Assembly: GCA_002633005.1 (NCBI GenBank) | Contig: NMRA01000194.1 | Location: forward strand, 144,458-206,457 | Length of the DNA: 62,000 nucleotides | Reading direction: 5' to 3' | DNA from: Phoronis australis | Lineage: Eukaryota; Phoronida; Phoronidae | In this document: piece after piece, positions 31,860 through 45,100 of the stretch | Layout: every line of letters begins with the position of its first letter | How positions within the stretch are numbered: the first letter of the stretch is position 1 | Program-made: the position numbers and the translations under genes | The notes under the pieces: generated by a model | What the model saw: only the letters and a program-made list of their open reading frames with translations | Told to the model about the DNA's origin: nothing | The model's database searches: none

Positions 31860-33300
31860 TCACTGAAACAGGACGGAAGCGCCAATTGATTCCTTGGTTA
31901 GGGGCTCTTCCGAGAGCAGTAAAGGATAAAAATAAAATAAAACACAGGAAACTATTGGGAAAGGAACAACGGGCCCCCTCTAAGTTCTAGACAACTAAAT
32001 ATGAAAGCGTACTGATGTAATTTCAAAAACAAGAAATGAGCAGCAATTGATACTATCGTCAAAACCCTTCGCCGTCTATGGTTGGCACAGTCCTACATAA
32101 TTCCGATTTATGTCTGATATCAATCCGAATTACCAAGGTACACTTTGAAAGGTTGAGCGTCATTTGAGTAAACTGGAGGTTGTTAAGTTGAAAGAATTTT
32201 ATTAAATCCGTCATTTACTGTGTGGAATATGTAGACCGTTCCCGAGGGAGGTTTGGGGGCAGCTAACGTGTTAACGTGAATTCTAGTTAATGGGTTAAAG
32301 ACAAAGACCACAGTTTGAGTGGCTGATTGTCACGTTATCACAGGTCTAGGTCAATGAAAGCCCTTGTTTGCACCCGGTCTCAAGACATCTGTAAAAAGAC
32401 ATAAGTGACATAAATCACTCTCGATGGAGTTTTTTCAAATTTGAAGAAATTAAACATAGTCATGTCTTTTTGCTTCCAACGGAAAAAAAGATGCCAAACA
32501 TTAACAAAAATGCGATTTTGGCCTTTTTCTACCTAAAATTACGAAGTCACGACTGTAACGGTGAACGGGAAGAGGCAAGAATCTAAATGCTCTTGCCCTC
32601 TAGATTCCAGAAATTTAGGTTACAACGTGAAATTACCAACAATATTTTTGCCACATTCTACTTGTCTAAAGGGTACCTGTATTCGTGCCAAAAATTCCCC
32701 ACTGAACAAGGATGTGGTTTAAAAATGCCTGGTTGATAAGAGCAGAGGCCAAATTTATGGACTTCATTTACTTAAAACAACTTCAAAGATCTGATGAATA
32801 TTATTAGTGGCAATCACTTTCAATTTAGTCCACAAAAGTGACGTCAAACCTGGACCACTCCATCTCCTTCATTTTTCGGGGGAGGGGCTACACGCCAAAA
32901 AGATGTCAGAAATTGTTGTTTTCGATAGCTAGTACATGTTCTTTGAGCACCTTAACCCGTTAAATACGTGCACTGTACACCGCCATAAAAATTAATCATG
33001 CCTCCGACAATCAACTCGACATGAGCGAATCTCTTACGGACAGCTGATCTCTCTACATGAACAGTGATTTCCTAATGGCCATCTTCAAAAGAACTACTAT
33101 TCACACAGGATTCTTAGGAAAACATTATCAGCTTTTTAACATTATTGCATAGTGCTCACTTCGATCAAAGGTAAAATCATTAGAGTGACAGATAACTCCA
33201 TAATCGGGTAACGATCCTAGAGCTGGCCTTTTTTGACCACCCACCAAGGAATATCCTGCCCAATTTGTGAAATAGAGGGCATGAGTTGTTAGTTGATACC
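31860..33300. other. Intergenic stretch
   Basis: No gene recognised and no strong repeat noticed. Confidence 0.35.
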
Positions 33301-33307
33301 TGCCTCC

Positions 33308-33412
33308 CGTTCAGTAACGCTAGGACCTCGCTAAAAAGTAAGGCTTCGCGAGATTACGTGAGATATTGCCATGCATTCCAAATGAGAAAACGTGACTTTG
33401 ACTAGGTTTTTA
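33308..33412. repeat. Partial copy of the 27667 MITE
   Basis: CGTTCAGTAACGCTAGGACC and the next ~85 bases follow the element at 27667 closely, then the match ends at GACTAGGTTTT, so the right terminus is missing. Confidence 0.7.
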
Positions 33413-34420
33413 TCTTTCAGGATTGACGTCATTGATGCATTGGCAGCTTATAGAAGGAGGATTGCTTGAAACCGTCATAACAGGTAAAGCAAACACTAGC
33501 AGTTGAAAATGTTTTCTTAAAATCTGCGTCTTCTGTATGTTTCGTTGTGTCTTTTCTTTTCTCGCCTGTCCTGTTCCTAACCTGTCGACTGCGCGTTGAA
33601 TCAAAACACTCAATAGATGTCGCTAGCGAAAAGAGGATTGTAGCATCCCTTCACCGCTGGAATGTTTGTCTGAGATAAACATCAGTTGCATCAGGAAGGT
33701 TTTACACAGCTGGTGTTGTAAGGTGGTTAGGACCTGTGTACAGGAACGCCAGTACTTGACTTTCGTAAACAAAACTCTCAAATGCACCATGGGCAAAGAT
33801 ACTATATAAAATCTTTGCCATGGGTTGCAAACCAATTTAGATCTAGCGTGCCTGCAAGCATTATCGATTAACAGCACTTATAATTGGAATGCCAAATTCG
33901 TTGCAAGCATAAAGATCTGTTAAGAATGGTCATTAGAAGAAGAAAATCCTACCACAGTTAGTGTTTTTCTTATATAGCGAGGAGTTCAGCGTGACTCCAC
34001 TGACTATTCAATTAAAGTAGGTCAGCCCTGTACTCTTCCGCAGGTGCGGACGACATGGTATGTGTTATCTAACCAAAATAAAGAAAATAAGACAGATTGT
34101 TGATGATAACTTTTTAATTGCCATGTTCATATATTTTACACGACTTCACCTGAGAATTATTTTGTCATTGTTATCGAGCAAGGAATGGAGTGGGTGATAA
34201 ATCCGAACCTGCGGAGTGATTTTGATCATGATGGATTACGCCTAGTCAACCTCGTTGTCATCCCGCAACGACAATTACCATATTTTTGGCAATTGTTCAT
34301 AAAATTGTTGTTTGGCGTAAGGTTGTTAAATTTTGGATCAATATATCATCATGTCACTCAGTTATGTCTATGGAGATCGGTGTTCATGAAATTGAAGTTT
34401 TAGAGCGGGTTCAGTTGTGA
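33413..34420. other. Intergenic stretch
   Basis: No gene or element recognised. Confidence 0.35.
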
Positions 34421-34424
34421 TCAC

Positions 34425-34565
34425 AGGCGGCGCACCATATAGGGAGCTGAGGGCTATAAAGCCTCCACTTATTTCAGTGCTGCACCGCCCATTGACGTGG
34501 ACGGCTTACCAAAGGGGGCTGGAGGGGGCTATAACCCCACTTATTTCAGTGCTGCAACGCCCAGT
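34425..34565. repeat. Short tandem duplication of a GGCTATAA...CCACTTATTTCAGTGCTGCA unit
   Basis: Two neighbouring copies (about 34445-34490 and 34515-34560) share CCACTTATTTCAGTGCTGCA. An inverted relative (TGCAGCACTGAAAAAAGTGG) lies near 36410-36430 before a long C run. Confidence 0.6.
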
Positions 34566-34569
34566 ACTC

Positions 34570-36438
34570 TAGTTGCAGACCCAATAGCCTCGATGGCGAA
34601 CCTTGCAGTGTTGGTTACAGTAATTTTTGTTGAAATGAAATGCCGTCAGGAGAACAAAATTAGTTTGGTTGCACGCTGTCAACATTTTTGCAATTCAAAA
34701 TAGAGGATGCCGCCATTTTGAATTTTGGCCCATTTTCTCATTTTCAACTTGATGACTTACGGGGTCGTGCAACACATCGTTAATACCATTTTCTGTGATG
34801 CTGAGTACACTGTTGATATTATTATATTGACGCAGGGTCATTCTCATCATGGTCAAACCAGAGGTCGTGTAAACCATAGACATCACAGTATTAAGATGTG
34901 TAAACTGCTCGACTCCCTTATGGTCATTTATTTTTTTCTGTAATCCACCTCTTATTTCACTGAGCACTTCAAGACATTTTCTTAAAACGGTGATTATGGA
35001 AGATTACAGTGCTTATGAGTCTCCAGTATAGTCAACGTCGTAAAGGCTTTGCCCACTGCTCTGCATACAGTTTCACCACAGCCGCGTTGCTTCTGAATTT
35101 CTGCTCCAGTGAGGACAAAATTTATGAAGACCTAATGGTGAATTATATTTTGAGCTTCCACATATCTAGGGCTCATTTTACAAATCACACGCCACTGGTC
35201 AAATCATCACTGCTAAAGTCAGTGGGTTATTAAAATATGGGGACATTACCTTTTCCTGTGTTTTTTATCAGCGGATCTAAATTCGCTATCATATATGTGA
35301 CCCGCGGGACCGTCAACATTTCAGTGAGACATTTGAAATTTGAATGCACCCAGGGTATGCAATATATAACGCATTGCAAAAATGAACCTTGCACATGAAT
35401 CGGTGTATGAATCGCGTACAGTTATACACACACAAACTGTATGGTTGAAATACCGATACGCGCCGGTTATGGGTCCTGGCCGATGTATTGTCGAAACCAC
35501 CAACAGTTAACAAATAATTGGGTTTAATTAACACCAAACACGAAAAACAATGTGCCAAGCACGTACGGCAGATTTTTCAAGACCGAATTACGAGTTTTTA
35601 AAAATTTTCCGCATGTGGAAAACCGTGAAATAACTTCAGCCAGAACGGACATCGAAAAAAATCCATTGCCAGCTCCTGGCAAACTAACTGAAAAACAACC
35701 AAGTTATTCCAGTTGTACATGAGAGGGGATGAATAACGTTACTTTTCATTACAAAGATAAAAAGAAAAAGTTCTATTTAGACCCGTGTCGTGGGACTTAT
35801 CTTATGGTGATTCAAGAAGTATCATGATGAGGGCCTCGAGTCGATCGGATTTGATTTTCTGCCCGTGTACATATCGTTCTTGTCCATGATAGCGCCGGAT
35901 GCCGCTCACTATTATCCAATATTAGTTGCTATTAACTCACCAGCTTAATTTGTGGACATAAATGCATTGTTCAATATCTATGAGGGTCGCTCAATATTGC
36001 GACTTCACTTTCGGAGTCCCGGCAGATTGATCTGAACAATGCCGCTCAATTACCTGGGTCCGAAATGTAATCTTTCTCGAAACGAACTCGAGATTACTTT
36101 TGGCAATTTCTCTACTACTTTTGTGCGATCTCAATATAAGTGGTTACTAGCTGTGCTCGAATACTTTATAGTTTACGCGGCACATGAGGCCTAGTCCAAG
36201 TTTCACGTCACGTGACGACCCCCGGCTTATAGTCGTGCAGCAAACTCGAGTAAAACTTCGTAATTTCGAGTTCAAACGTTAACTTATAGTATTAGCCTTA
36301 TATGTTGGGCTTATCAAATACAAACTAGGACTAAAACATTATCCAGATAAGTCATTACGTACTCGAGCATAGCGGCGCATAAGCGTCGGCCGGGCGGCGC
36401 ACACTCATGCAGCACTGAAAAAAGTGGGGGTACTATAG

Positions 36439-36478
<40 letters not shown>

Positions 36479-37084
36479 NCGCGGCCCATATTATCTTGAG
36501 ATCACACAAAATTAGAGTAGAACATGTTAAACATAATTTCGAGTTATATTTCGAGTAACACGGATTAGAACCCGGGCCCAAGTGCAGCTCGGTGATCTGA
36601 ATAAATATCATGAATCAGTAAAACAGCACAAGAATGTGCGATGCCTTCATCTTGAAGTTAAAAAAGATCAAGGTTGCACAGAGTGCAATCAAGTTAATTT
36701 TGTTCTCTTAACCAAGTAATAACAAATTTCCAAAAGAAAACCTTACACTAAACAACATTGCAGAGACAACTTTGGCACCTGCAGTGTTACACCACTTGTC
36801 AGCCTTTGTGACGTTGCTTGGCTCAGCGCATGCGCAGCTCGCAGCGGATGTTTCCTGTTACTGAAATCACCCGCTAAGGTTGGTTTCCTGAAATCGTCGA
36901 TTGTTGTCTTATAATCTACGCACAGGTAAATAAAATTTTGGCAACTTCCTGTGAAGTTCTAAATTTTATGAGGTAAGCATGTTGAGATACCTGTCACATT
37001 GTGGATACAGTGAACTGGCGTTGACTTCACCAGTGTTCACTTCGGCCAAGCCAAGATCAGTCCAAAAGGGTTCTGCTAATGTTA
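34570..37084. other. Intergenic stretch with a long C homopolymer
   Basis: No gene recognised. The C run at 36440-36478, with an N at 36479, follows an inverted piece of the 34425 repeat. Confidence 0.4.
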
Positions 37085-37092
37085 CGATAAAT

Positions 37093-37790
37093 GGCACTAG
37101 TCGGATATAATGGACCCTAACTTATTCCAAATAAATCCACTAAATATAGGTCTAAATCCATGATTTTGGTATCGTTGCATTCCTCAGACATCTGGCTATC
37201 CGCACAAATTCTTTTCACGACCCTCAATTACTCTAGTCTGTAACTATGCTATTCCGAACTCGGTCCACTTTAGCCACGCGCATCGTTAAAGCGGCAGCCA
37301 TTTCAGGGAACATACTATATCTAGCGCCATCAATCGGCGATTTGCTACAACACGCGTTGTTCCTTTTTCATCAATCAACATGGACGACGATAACATGACG
37401 ATGACAGATACGATCGTGAGAGAGACGACAAAGGTGATGACGAGAGCAGACGTACGATGATTAATAACGATGACGTTAATAATTGACGAAATTGACCAAT
37501 GACGTTGACCGATGAAAAAGGAACAGCGCGTGTTGTAGCAAATCGCCGATAGATGGCGCTAGATATAGTAAGTTCCCTGAAATGGCTGCCGATTTCACGA
37601 TGCGCGTGACTAAAGTGGACCGAGTTCGGAATAGCATAGTTATAGACTTGAGTAGTTTAGGGTCATGAAAAGGATTTTTACGGATAGCCAGATGTCTGAG
37701 GAATGCAACGATACCAAAATCATTCATTTAGTCCAATATTTAGTGGATTTATTTGGAATAAGTTAGGGTCCATTATATCCGACTAGTGCC
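37093..37790. mobile_element. 698-bp fold-back element with 8-bp target duplication
   Basis: The left arm (37093 to about 37372) and the right arm (about 37503 to 37790) are inverted copies along nearly their whole length. Ends read GGCACTAGTCGGATATAATG and CATTATATCCGACTAGTGCC. Only about 130 bp, rich in GACGA/GATGA words, lies between the arms. CGATAAAT stands on both sides (37085-37092, 37791-37798). An 8-bp duplication fits hAT, P or Merlin-type elements; no transposase is encoded. Confidence 0.88.
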
Positions 37791-37798
37791 CGATAAAT

Positions 37799-38720
37799 AA
37801 CACTAGATTCACATGAGTGGCGAAAATGCTTGTAGTTTCTGTGGCTAGCCAATCTTATGAGCCGTGTGCCGCAAAGGGGTCATTTTCGCCAGTAGTGGGC
37901 GACGACATAGCTTTGGCACAAAGCTGTATATATACTAAAATTGTAGCTTTGCACCGATGTGGGTAAAAAGGTGGTAAGATAAAGTCTGACTCAAAATTAG
38001 TGTCATTTAAAACTACAGTCTACCTTGAGTAAACTAAATTATTTAACTGTGTTGGAACAAATGGCGTTCTACCGTTATTCTGCTGCTAAAGTTGTGGAGC
38101 GATCTGCGTCAGCTTTCGGCGCCATGAAATATTATTACGTCACCTATTGGCCAGTTTCTTTTTTCGCCGATTCTTCAATCAGCTGTTGTTCTTTCACGAT
38201 GTTGCGTACACGTCACAACTACATTATAAGTTTTTAGAATTTCGATACTGAATTTCAGAACAAATTTTGCTGCCGCGAAGTTGTCGCAAAAATTTAGGAA
38301 GTGGCGTGCGCGTGACACGAGCGTACTGTTTTCAAAACGACGACATACTTTTCATTGTTAGAACAGGCGGAGAGTTACGCAAGGAAATGACGTTTATTGC
38401 AATTGTTTTTCACTTAAATGGCTGTAACGGGCAAGGTGAGTGTTGGTTGATTCTCAGATTTTGCTTGCACCCCGTCCGGTCTTTAGCTTTACATGTTGAT
38501 ACAAGTTTCACAGCGATGTGACGAGCAGAGCTACCCTGGCCGTGTGCAATTTTGGGGTCTACGGAAGAAATACACACAGTGGTACCTAGCTGTATTTTGA
38601 CAACAGTCTTCATACAGCTAGCTGGCTGGCTAGCGATGACACACCCTAAGAGGCTAAGTTAGACATAGACAATGACCGTCGTCTCTAGCTCCTGAGTATA
38701 GACAAGGAAGCTCCTATAGG
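37799..38720. other. Intergenic stretch
   Basis: No gene recognised. Confidence 0.35.
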
Positions 38721-38727
38721 CGCTTCA

Positions 38728-39145
38728 TACACCAGAAGCTTTTCGGCGAATTATGTCTCACACTGATTAAAACATCAAAGTCTCGTTGTTATAAATACCT
38801 TTTGCTCATGGAGGGACACCTTATTAGGCCGTCGATGTATTTAATTGCTTCCAACTCGGAGAAATACTCCTGTTATCAATTTTTTTCTTCGAGTAGTCCC
38901 TCGTTCAGTTCCCAAAACCATAAACTGGCCATTTTTACACAGCGTATGCCAGGGGATATGACGTCATACCTCGTGCTGCGTGCAATTGTTAAAAATGGCC
39001 CGTTTCCAATTTTGGGAGTGTTTGTGCGAGTTGGAAGGAATTAAAGACATCGACCGCCTCCTAAGGTGTCCCACTATGCGCAAAAGGTACTTAAAACAAC
39101 GTGACTTTGATGTTTCAATCAGTGTAATTCGCCGAAAAGCTTCCA
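38728..39145. repeat. Inverted repeat family with GAAGCTTTTCGGCGAATTA ends
   Basis: The left arm (about 38728-38875) and right arm (about 39010-39145) are inverted copies: AGCTTTTCGGCGAATTA, AACATCAAAGTC, GGGACACCTTA and GTCGATGT words recur in both. A third, direct copy lies at 39176-39330 and a weaker fourth at about 39885-39990. Confidence 0.75.
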
Positions 39146-39175
39146 ACGTATGAAGCTCCTAACCCTAAGTTGGCT

Positions 39176-39330
39176 TGTAGGCCGGAATCTTTGCGGCAAA
39201 CAATATGCCTCACACTGACTAAACCATCAAAGTCACTTTACTGTAACAAGTATAAGTACTTTTTGAGCGTGGAGGGACACCTTAGGAGGCCGTCGATATC
39301 TTTTATTCCACCCAACCGGAACAAATACTC
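39176..39330. repeat. Third copy of the 38728 repeat family
   Basis: Shares CACACTGACTAAACCATCAA, GGAGGGACACCTTAGGAGGC and CAAATACTCCTG with the left arm of the inverted pair, in the same orientation. Confidence 0.7.
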
Positions 39331-39559
39331 CTGCATTCAACATTTCTTTGTGTACTGTCCTTTGTTCTTCTTCTTCTCGTTGGTCAAGTGGTCAAGTATA
39401 TGGACCATGATAATGACGTATGTGCGTTGCACTGCCGTTGCGGGCCGTTTTGTATCCGAGTTTCCCTCTCGTAGAGAATCTGCTTTCCATTGCTTAGGAG
39501 CATCCTCTGCTCCTGATTTTCTTACTCCTAGACAAACTGCCTTCCAAGGCTAAAGAGCT

Positions 39560-41240
39560 CCATCTACCTGGGTTTGGAATCAGAGTTTTCTATTCTCCTA
39601 GGTTGAGTTGGTTCATGGCACCTTATTCCATATTATTCGGTGCAAACCCCATCTAGAAGGACTCCCCCATCCACCACCCAGGGGATGTGCCTCTACACTA
39701 TACAACCACAGCGTGAGGGTCATTTGTTCTATTACCGATAACAGGAAGTGATCCATTTCTGTTTTGATTGCATAATGGCTGTGGCACACAAATTTTTAAG
39801 TCACATTGAGGTCAAACTCCATGACTTCAGGCATATGTCAGTCACTAATATGCTGCATTGGTAGAACATGGACATTCGAGGGGCACCTTTGGAGTTCGTA
39901 GGTGTCCTTAAATCTCTCTTACTTGAACGAGTACTCCATTTATATGAATTTCTTTCTAATATGTCCCTTCATGTCAACGAAATTGTAAACTGAATACAGT
40001 GAAACCACCATTTCCTCAGATGCAAGTAAAACCCAGTATTGTCATGTTTCTATTTTTAATAGTTCACAGGATCATTAAAATGTTCAACCTTTCATCACGT
40101 GTTGATGACAACTGTGCAATATTATTCTGGAAATGATGAAGTGAAGTTTTCTTAAGTTTATTACTTGGCGAAATTTTATTTCGCCAAGTATGTTGCTCTT
40201 CCACTAAGTTTTTTTTTCTTTTTTTTTGTTTGTTCGCACGATACAGGTCGCAATTTTCGTCCGATCATCACGAAATTTACACATAACACGTACTTCCGGA
40301 AGTACTGGAAGCCTATTGTTTTTTGTCAAAATCGGATCCAAGATGGCGGCTGTGGCGGCCATTTTGTTTCCATTTGAAGGTTCAAATGCTTCTGGAGGCT
40401 ACAATTTTTTACGTAAAAGGCTAACAATCGGCACAGTAAATGGACCGGAAGTTTGCTACAAGTATACCGGAAATTGTTTACTTCCGGTTAAAGATGGCGG
40501 AAATATCGGCGATCGCGCATGCGCACCTCGATTTTGGCCTAAAAACGTTTTCTCCTGTAGAGGGCGCATTATAAGACCAATTCCTTCGAATTTTTACATG
40601 TATTAGTTTCTTATAACATGCTATTATACAAAGGCAAAAAACCGGAAGTTGCTTTCAAGATGGCGGATCTGGCGCATGTTGACCCATTTTCAGTCGTTCT
40701 GGAGTGCGATTTTAAACGGGAAGAGAAAAAGACGTGATTTTTTGCATATGGATTCTTTGAAGTATAATCTTTCAAATGGCCAGTAACAATTTTTTTCTCA
40801 GACTTACCGTTTTCGAGTTATTTGACTTTGAATTTCTTAAAAAACGCAAAATTTCATTTTTTTCGAAAAATTACGGAATTAGGCGATACCATCAGTTTAG
40901 ATAGAATTTTGAACGGGCTTTCTGAAGACGTCTACTTTTTGAGTTATTAAAGATTTTCTGATAACGCTGTTCCTTTGTTGATCGCTCTTGTTTTAAAGTT
41001 GATTAAAATTTTCTTAAACGAAACTGTTACAATATATTCCAAATTGAAGAAACGTTGCTCAATGTTTTCCACAACCTGTTTATTGGAATTTTGCTGTGAC
41101 GAGTTGCAAAACTTAAGCAACGACTTTGAAGTACAAGGAGATTAGTCATTTTTTTGGACTTTTGGTAGCAGTTTAATGCATTTATTTCAGGGTACCACAG
41201 AATCATACGCACAAGCATCGCGTCTTATGCACGAACCTAT
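39560..41240. other. Intergenic stretch with hairpin and ATGGCGGC-type repeats
   Basis: No gene recognised. Pieces near 40330-40370 and 40670 carry AAGATGGCGGC words as in the terminal repeats of the 3.7-kb element, but the rest differs. Confidence 0.35.
40162..40190. repeat. Perfect 13-bp hairpin TACTTGGCGAAAT / ATTTCGCCAAGTA
   Basis: Two perfectly complementary 13-base arms are separated by TTT. It may be the end or the tip of a palindromic element. Confidence 0.8.
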
Positions 41241-41401
41241 GAATGATGCATATGAACCCAAAAATCACGTATTCGATAAAAAATCACATATTCGATCAAA
41301 AATCATGCACACAGACAACAAAAATCGTACATACAAACACAAAGGCATACAGCCAAGAATCGATGCCAATGATTTGTGTTCGTTTACTACAGAATAGTAT
41401 G

Positions 41402-41596
41402 GAACTTTCTAGTAGACTGAGTTCAGTAGTGATGATGTAATTTGTTTACTGCAGTATAGTGTGGAACTTTCTAGAAGACTTTAGCATGACAGTGATTAAT
41501 GCTGTCTGGAATATTCTAGAGACTAGTATATGTTTGTAGATTGGGTAGATTCAGGAAAGTTCTAGAATGTGCTTGGATTGATGTAAAGTTCCAGAA
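41402..41596 (+). promoter_or_regulatory. Cluster of heat-shock-element-like sites upstream of GPD2
   Basis: Two perfect GAAnnTTCnnGAA sites lie at 41464-41476 and 41555-41567. Near-matches lie at 41402-41414, 41509-41521 and 41584-41596, each with one base off. A TATA-like CTAAATAC follows at 41611. Part of the cluster comes from a ~62-bp duplicated unit (GTTTACT.CAG.ATAGT.TGGAACTTTCTAG.AGACT). Confidence 0.6.
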
Positions 41597-41610
41597 CAAT
41601 GCATTAGGCT

Positions 41611-42058
41611 CTAAATACACTAGCACAGGTCTGTGTTAGATGAGATCAAGTCAGTTCAAGAAAGTTTATCAGGAGAATTACAGTTTAGTTGCAGTGAAGA
41701 GAATCAGCAGTTACAGCGAGAGCCAGCTATAGAGACAGCAGGTTATTGAATCAACGAGTGTAACAGTTGCTGGAAGTGTCTCAGAAGTTCATCACAAGTC
41801 AAGGCTTTGCAGCACTGCTCTTGTTTACTGATTGGACGGTAATTTTTGGGCCTATGAAGGGAATTTCCCATGATTTTATAATGTTTTTTAAGAGGTGAGT
41901 GAGGACGACATTCAGGCCCCAAAATCAAGGCATGGAGGCCCTGATCATTTGTGTTGCAACTTTGTTTCTGTTTTAACGTAAGTTGGTCAATTTCAGATTT
42001 TGCGACTGCCTATTCTGATGGACATTTGGACTAGGAGGTGACTGGTGAAGCTGTGATC
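41611..42058 (+). promoter_or_regulatory. Likely core promoter and 5' untranslated region of GPD2
   Basis: The TATA-like CTAAATAC at 41611 precedes about 440 bases without a protein-like frame up to the ATG at 42059. A GTAAGT (41979) and a TTTCAG (41990-41995) could be part of 5' UTR splicing. The start of transcription is not determinable by eye. Confidence 0.3.
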
Positions 42059-42157
42059 ATGTCTAGAAGATTACTGTATGCAGGGCTGGCGGCAGGGGGT
42101 GGGGCTGGCTTCCTCACATTAGTGTTGCCAACCTGGCAGGAAACTTACAACACACGG
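42059..42157 (+). CDS. GPD2: GPD2 coding exon 1
   Basis: 33 codons from ATG to a GTGAGT donor, phase 0. The peptide begins MSRRLLYAGLAAGGGAGF: basic, then small and hydrophobic, as in a mitochondrial targeting or anchor segment. Confidence 0.85.
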
Positions 42158-45100
42158 GTGAGTGGTCTACGGTGTAGAAGGCTTCTGAGTATTCAATAAA
42201 CAGTTCAAAGTCAAGTTAAATTTGGCCTTGTGGGAATTTTCCCCTCAACCAAAAAAATTCTCCCAGACAGCATGGGCAGCTCTCCTCTCAATTAGTGGGT
42301 GGCTCCGAAATGTATACCTCCTGTGTCTACTGTTATTTTCTTGGAATTCAGCACTTTCTGAGGTAAAGTGTGCAAAATTACAGAAAAGACAACCTTTGTT
42401 GTTTGGCAAATATGGATTTGAACATGTTTTGGATCAAGCAAGATACTGAAGAAAATAACAAAACATTTTTGTGACTTGTGTAGTTGACACAGTTATTGTA
42501 TGCAGTACTGATGAACTGTAAGGTTATGAAGGACTTAAGAAGAATGAGATAAAATTTGTCTTGTTATCAACACTATTCTTTTGCTATGAGTACACCTTTT
42601 TTTAAATTTTACTAAAGAAATGATTACCAGGTGATATGAGTGATTGCAGTTTGGTATGAAGTAAGAGCTACAGGCCTTCTGCTTTCAGAAATTCTTAACT
42701 TCGTACCAATCGTGCATCAATTGGGTCATATGACCTTGTTTTTTAGTAAAATTTAGTAAAAGATATACTATTGGTACATTCATAGCAAAACGACAGTAAT
42801 AGTAGCATGTCCATTTGATATAAATGTTTAATATAAATTCTCAAAAAGGCTGTTACAGTTTTCTAATTGATCATTTTGTTTTTGTTTTTGTTTTACTCAA
42901 CTTTTGACTTATTTCAGAAAAAGCATAAAAATCATATTTTTGATAACCACTCATGTAAAACATGGCATTTTTTTAAACACTTCCTAGCACGGCTTTGGGG
43001 AATAGTGCATAAAACATAATATCTGAAGGTTTCAGCCATTTCTCACGTACGACGTTTCGAAATGAGCCAAATTTAGACATTTGTTCTACGGCCCTATATA
43101 ACCTTTTAGAAGTTTTAAGTCACCTCTCATCAAAAAGACCCTTGGCGTTTATTCTCTCCCTTTTCCACCATTTTTAGAAGCGGCTGGCTATTCATGCTCA
43201 AGCTGCGGAAGAACAGAAGAGTTGGTCCATGCGCCCCCTACCAACTCGCCAGCAACAGATTGATGCCTTAAAAACAGAAGAGTACGATATCCTAGTCATA
43301 GGGGGAGGCTGTACTGGGTCAGGAGTGGTCCTCGACTCTGTTAGCAGAGGTTAGATACACATTTAATATTACATTGGATCTTTTGTATTGGGCAACGCTG
43401 AATCTCACGTTATCTCATCTGCTGAGAAGCTGGCCGTCAATGGACAGAGGTTCTTGTTGTTGAGAATTCTTTATTAAGGTTATGTATACCCCTAATTAAA
43501 ACGTCATCTTTGTCCTGAAATGTCAAACTAGTGAGTGTCAGCCTATATTTTATGAAAGTAGGAGTTGTGATGAATCAATTCATGTCATTCACAACACTGG
43601 AGACATGATCATGCATTTTTTTTAAATGTTTATTGGAAAAAACGTTCCATTGACATTTATGAAAGTTTGTTTTAAAATTTTGATAAAAATGCAAAAAAAC
43701 TGTGTCTGGGATTTTTATCTCATTCTTGAGCACTTTTCTAAAAGTAATGCATCTCTTAATTTTAAATCAAACATTAAAAAATAATAACTCTATTAAAAAA
43801 TCTGAGACACAATTTTGACACAGGTCACACTGGCAGAAAATTCAAACATGGTTAAAATCAACAAACTCTTTTAGATATCATGCCCCAAAGTTTGTCTAAC
43901 AGCAATTGTTGAAATGCAGAATTTTGTGTCAGAAACTCGGTTTTGTTCTTGATTTTTGTTCTAAACTATGTTTGACAGTCGTGGCCATTAATTTAATGTG
44001 TTCAATTTTTTTGTTTAATTTGTTTTCAAAGATAACAGAAAATTATCAAAAGTCATTGAAATTTGAAGCACGTTTGTTGTCCAATGCTGATCACTGTGGT
44101 TGGAGTTATATCTAGGTCTGCAGGTTACTTTCGAGTGATTCACAGACAATGTGGGTTTTTATTGTGAAATCAGTGGTGTGAAAATACATAGAAATTCTTG
44201 CCGAGAGTGGTGTGATGAAGTATTAGAACTAGGGCAGGATTTATTGCAAATTTATGACATTTTAGTGAATTCATGGTGGGTTTCTATGTCGGGTTATCCC
44301 GCATTGTGTTGGTGAACTTACAGGGGTTCAGCTCTTTGGGAGATTGAGTGGGTCTGGGGTGGGTACTCGAGTCTTGTGTCCTGTCTGCTTACTCGCGAAC
44401 TTCATCTTCATTGCTGATAACAATTTTTCTACACAATCTGACTTTAACGCGGGATGACCAAGAATAGAAGTTTCAAAACTTCAAAATGATACTATAGATA
44501 GCCGATTCACTTGCCGGAGTGGGTGGGTTGACAAACAATGGGCTTTGCATTGTGGGTAAACTTTGGCATGAGATTTGACTTGATTTATTGGTTGTGTGTA
44601 ACCAAACCGAGCATGTTCGTAGTAGCATTTCAAACCGTGATTATTTCACTACAAAACAACTATTTGTCTGTATGAAATTCAATTGAAATCCTTACATATT
44701 TAGCTCCATGCTAAATTAATATATTATTTTTAAAGTTGTTTTTTTCTGAAATCAAGTACCACATAAGCTTAAAGGGCTTTGATTTTAAATGATTGTGTTG
44801 CCTTGTCAATAATAATGATAATGCGATGCAAGTGTTTTTGGCTCATTTTATATGCAAAGATGAAAAAGCATAGTTCTTAGTAAGACTGACAGTTTGTTTA
44901 GTCAGTAAAGATTCGTGATAGTTTAAAATCAGTGATTATTTACCTACCGTATATGTTTGGGCCTACATATATTTTCGGCTAATACAGAGACTGCAACATT
45001 ACTATTAGTGTCGGTGTTCAGTATGACCATTATTAGACGTGTGAACTACGTTCATTCTCAGGCCTCAAGTCTGCAATGGTCGAAAAGTTTGACTTTGCTT

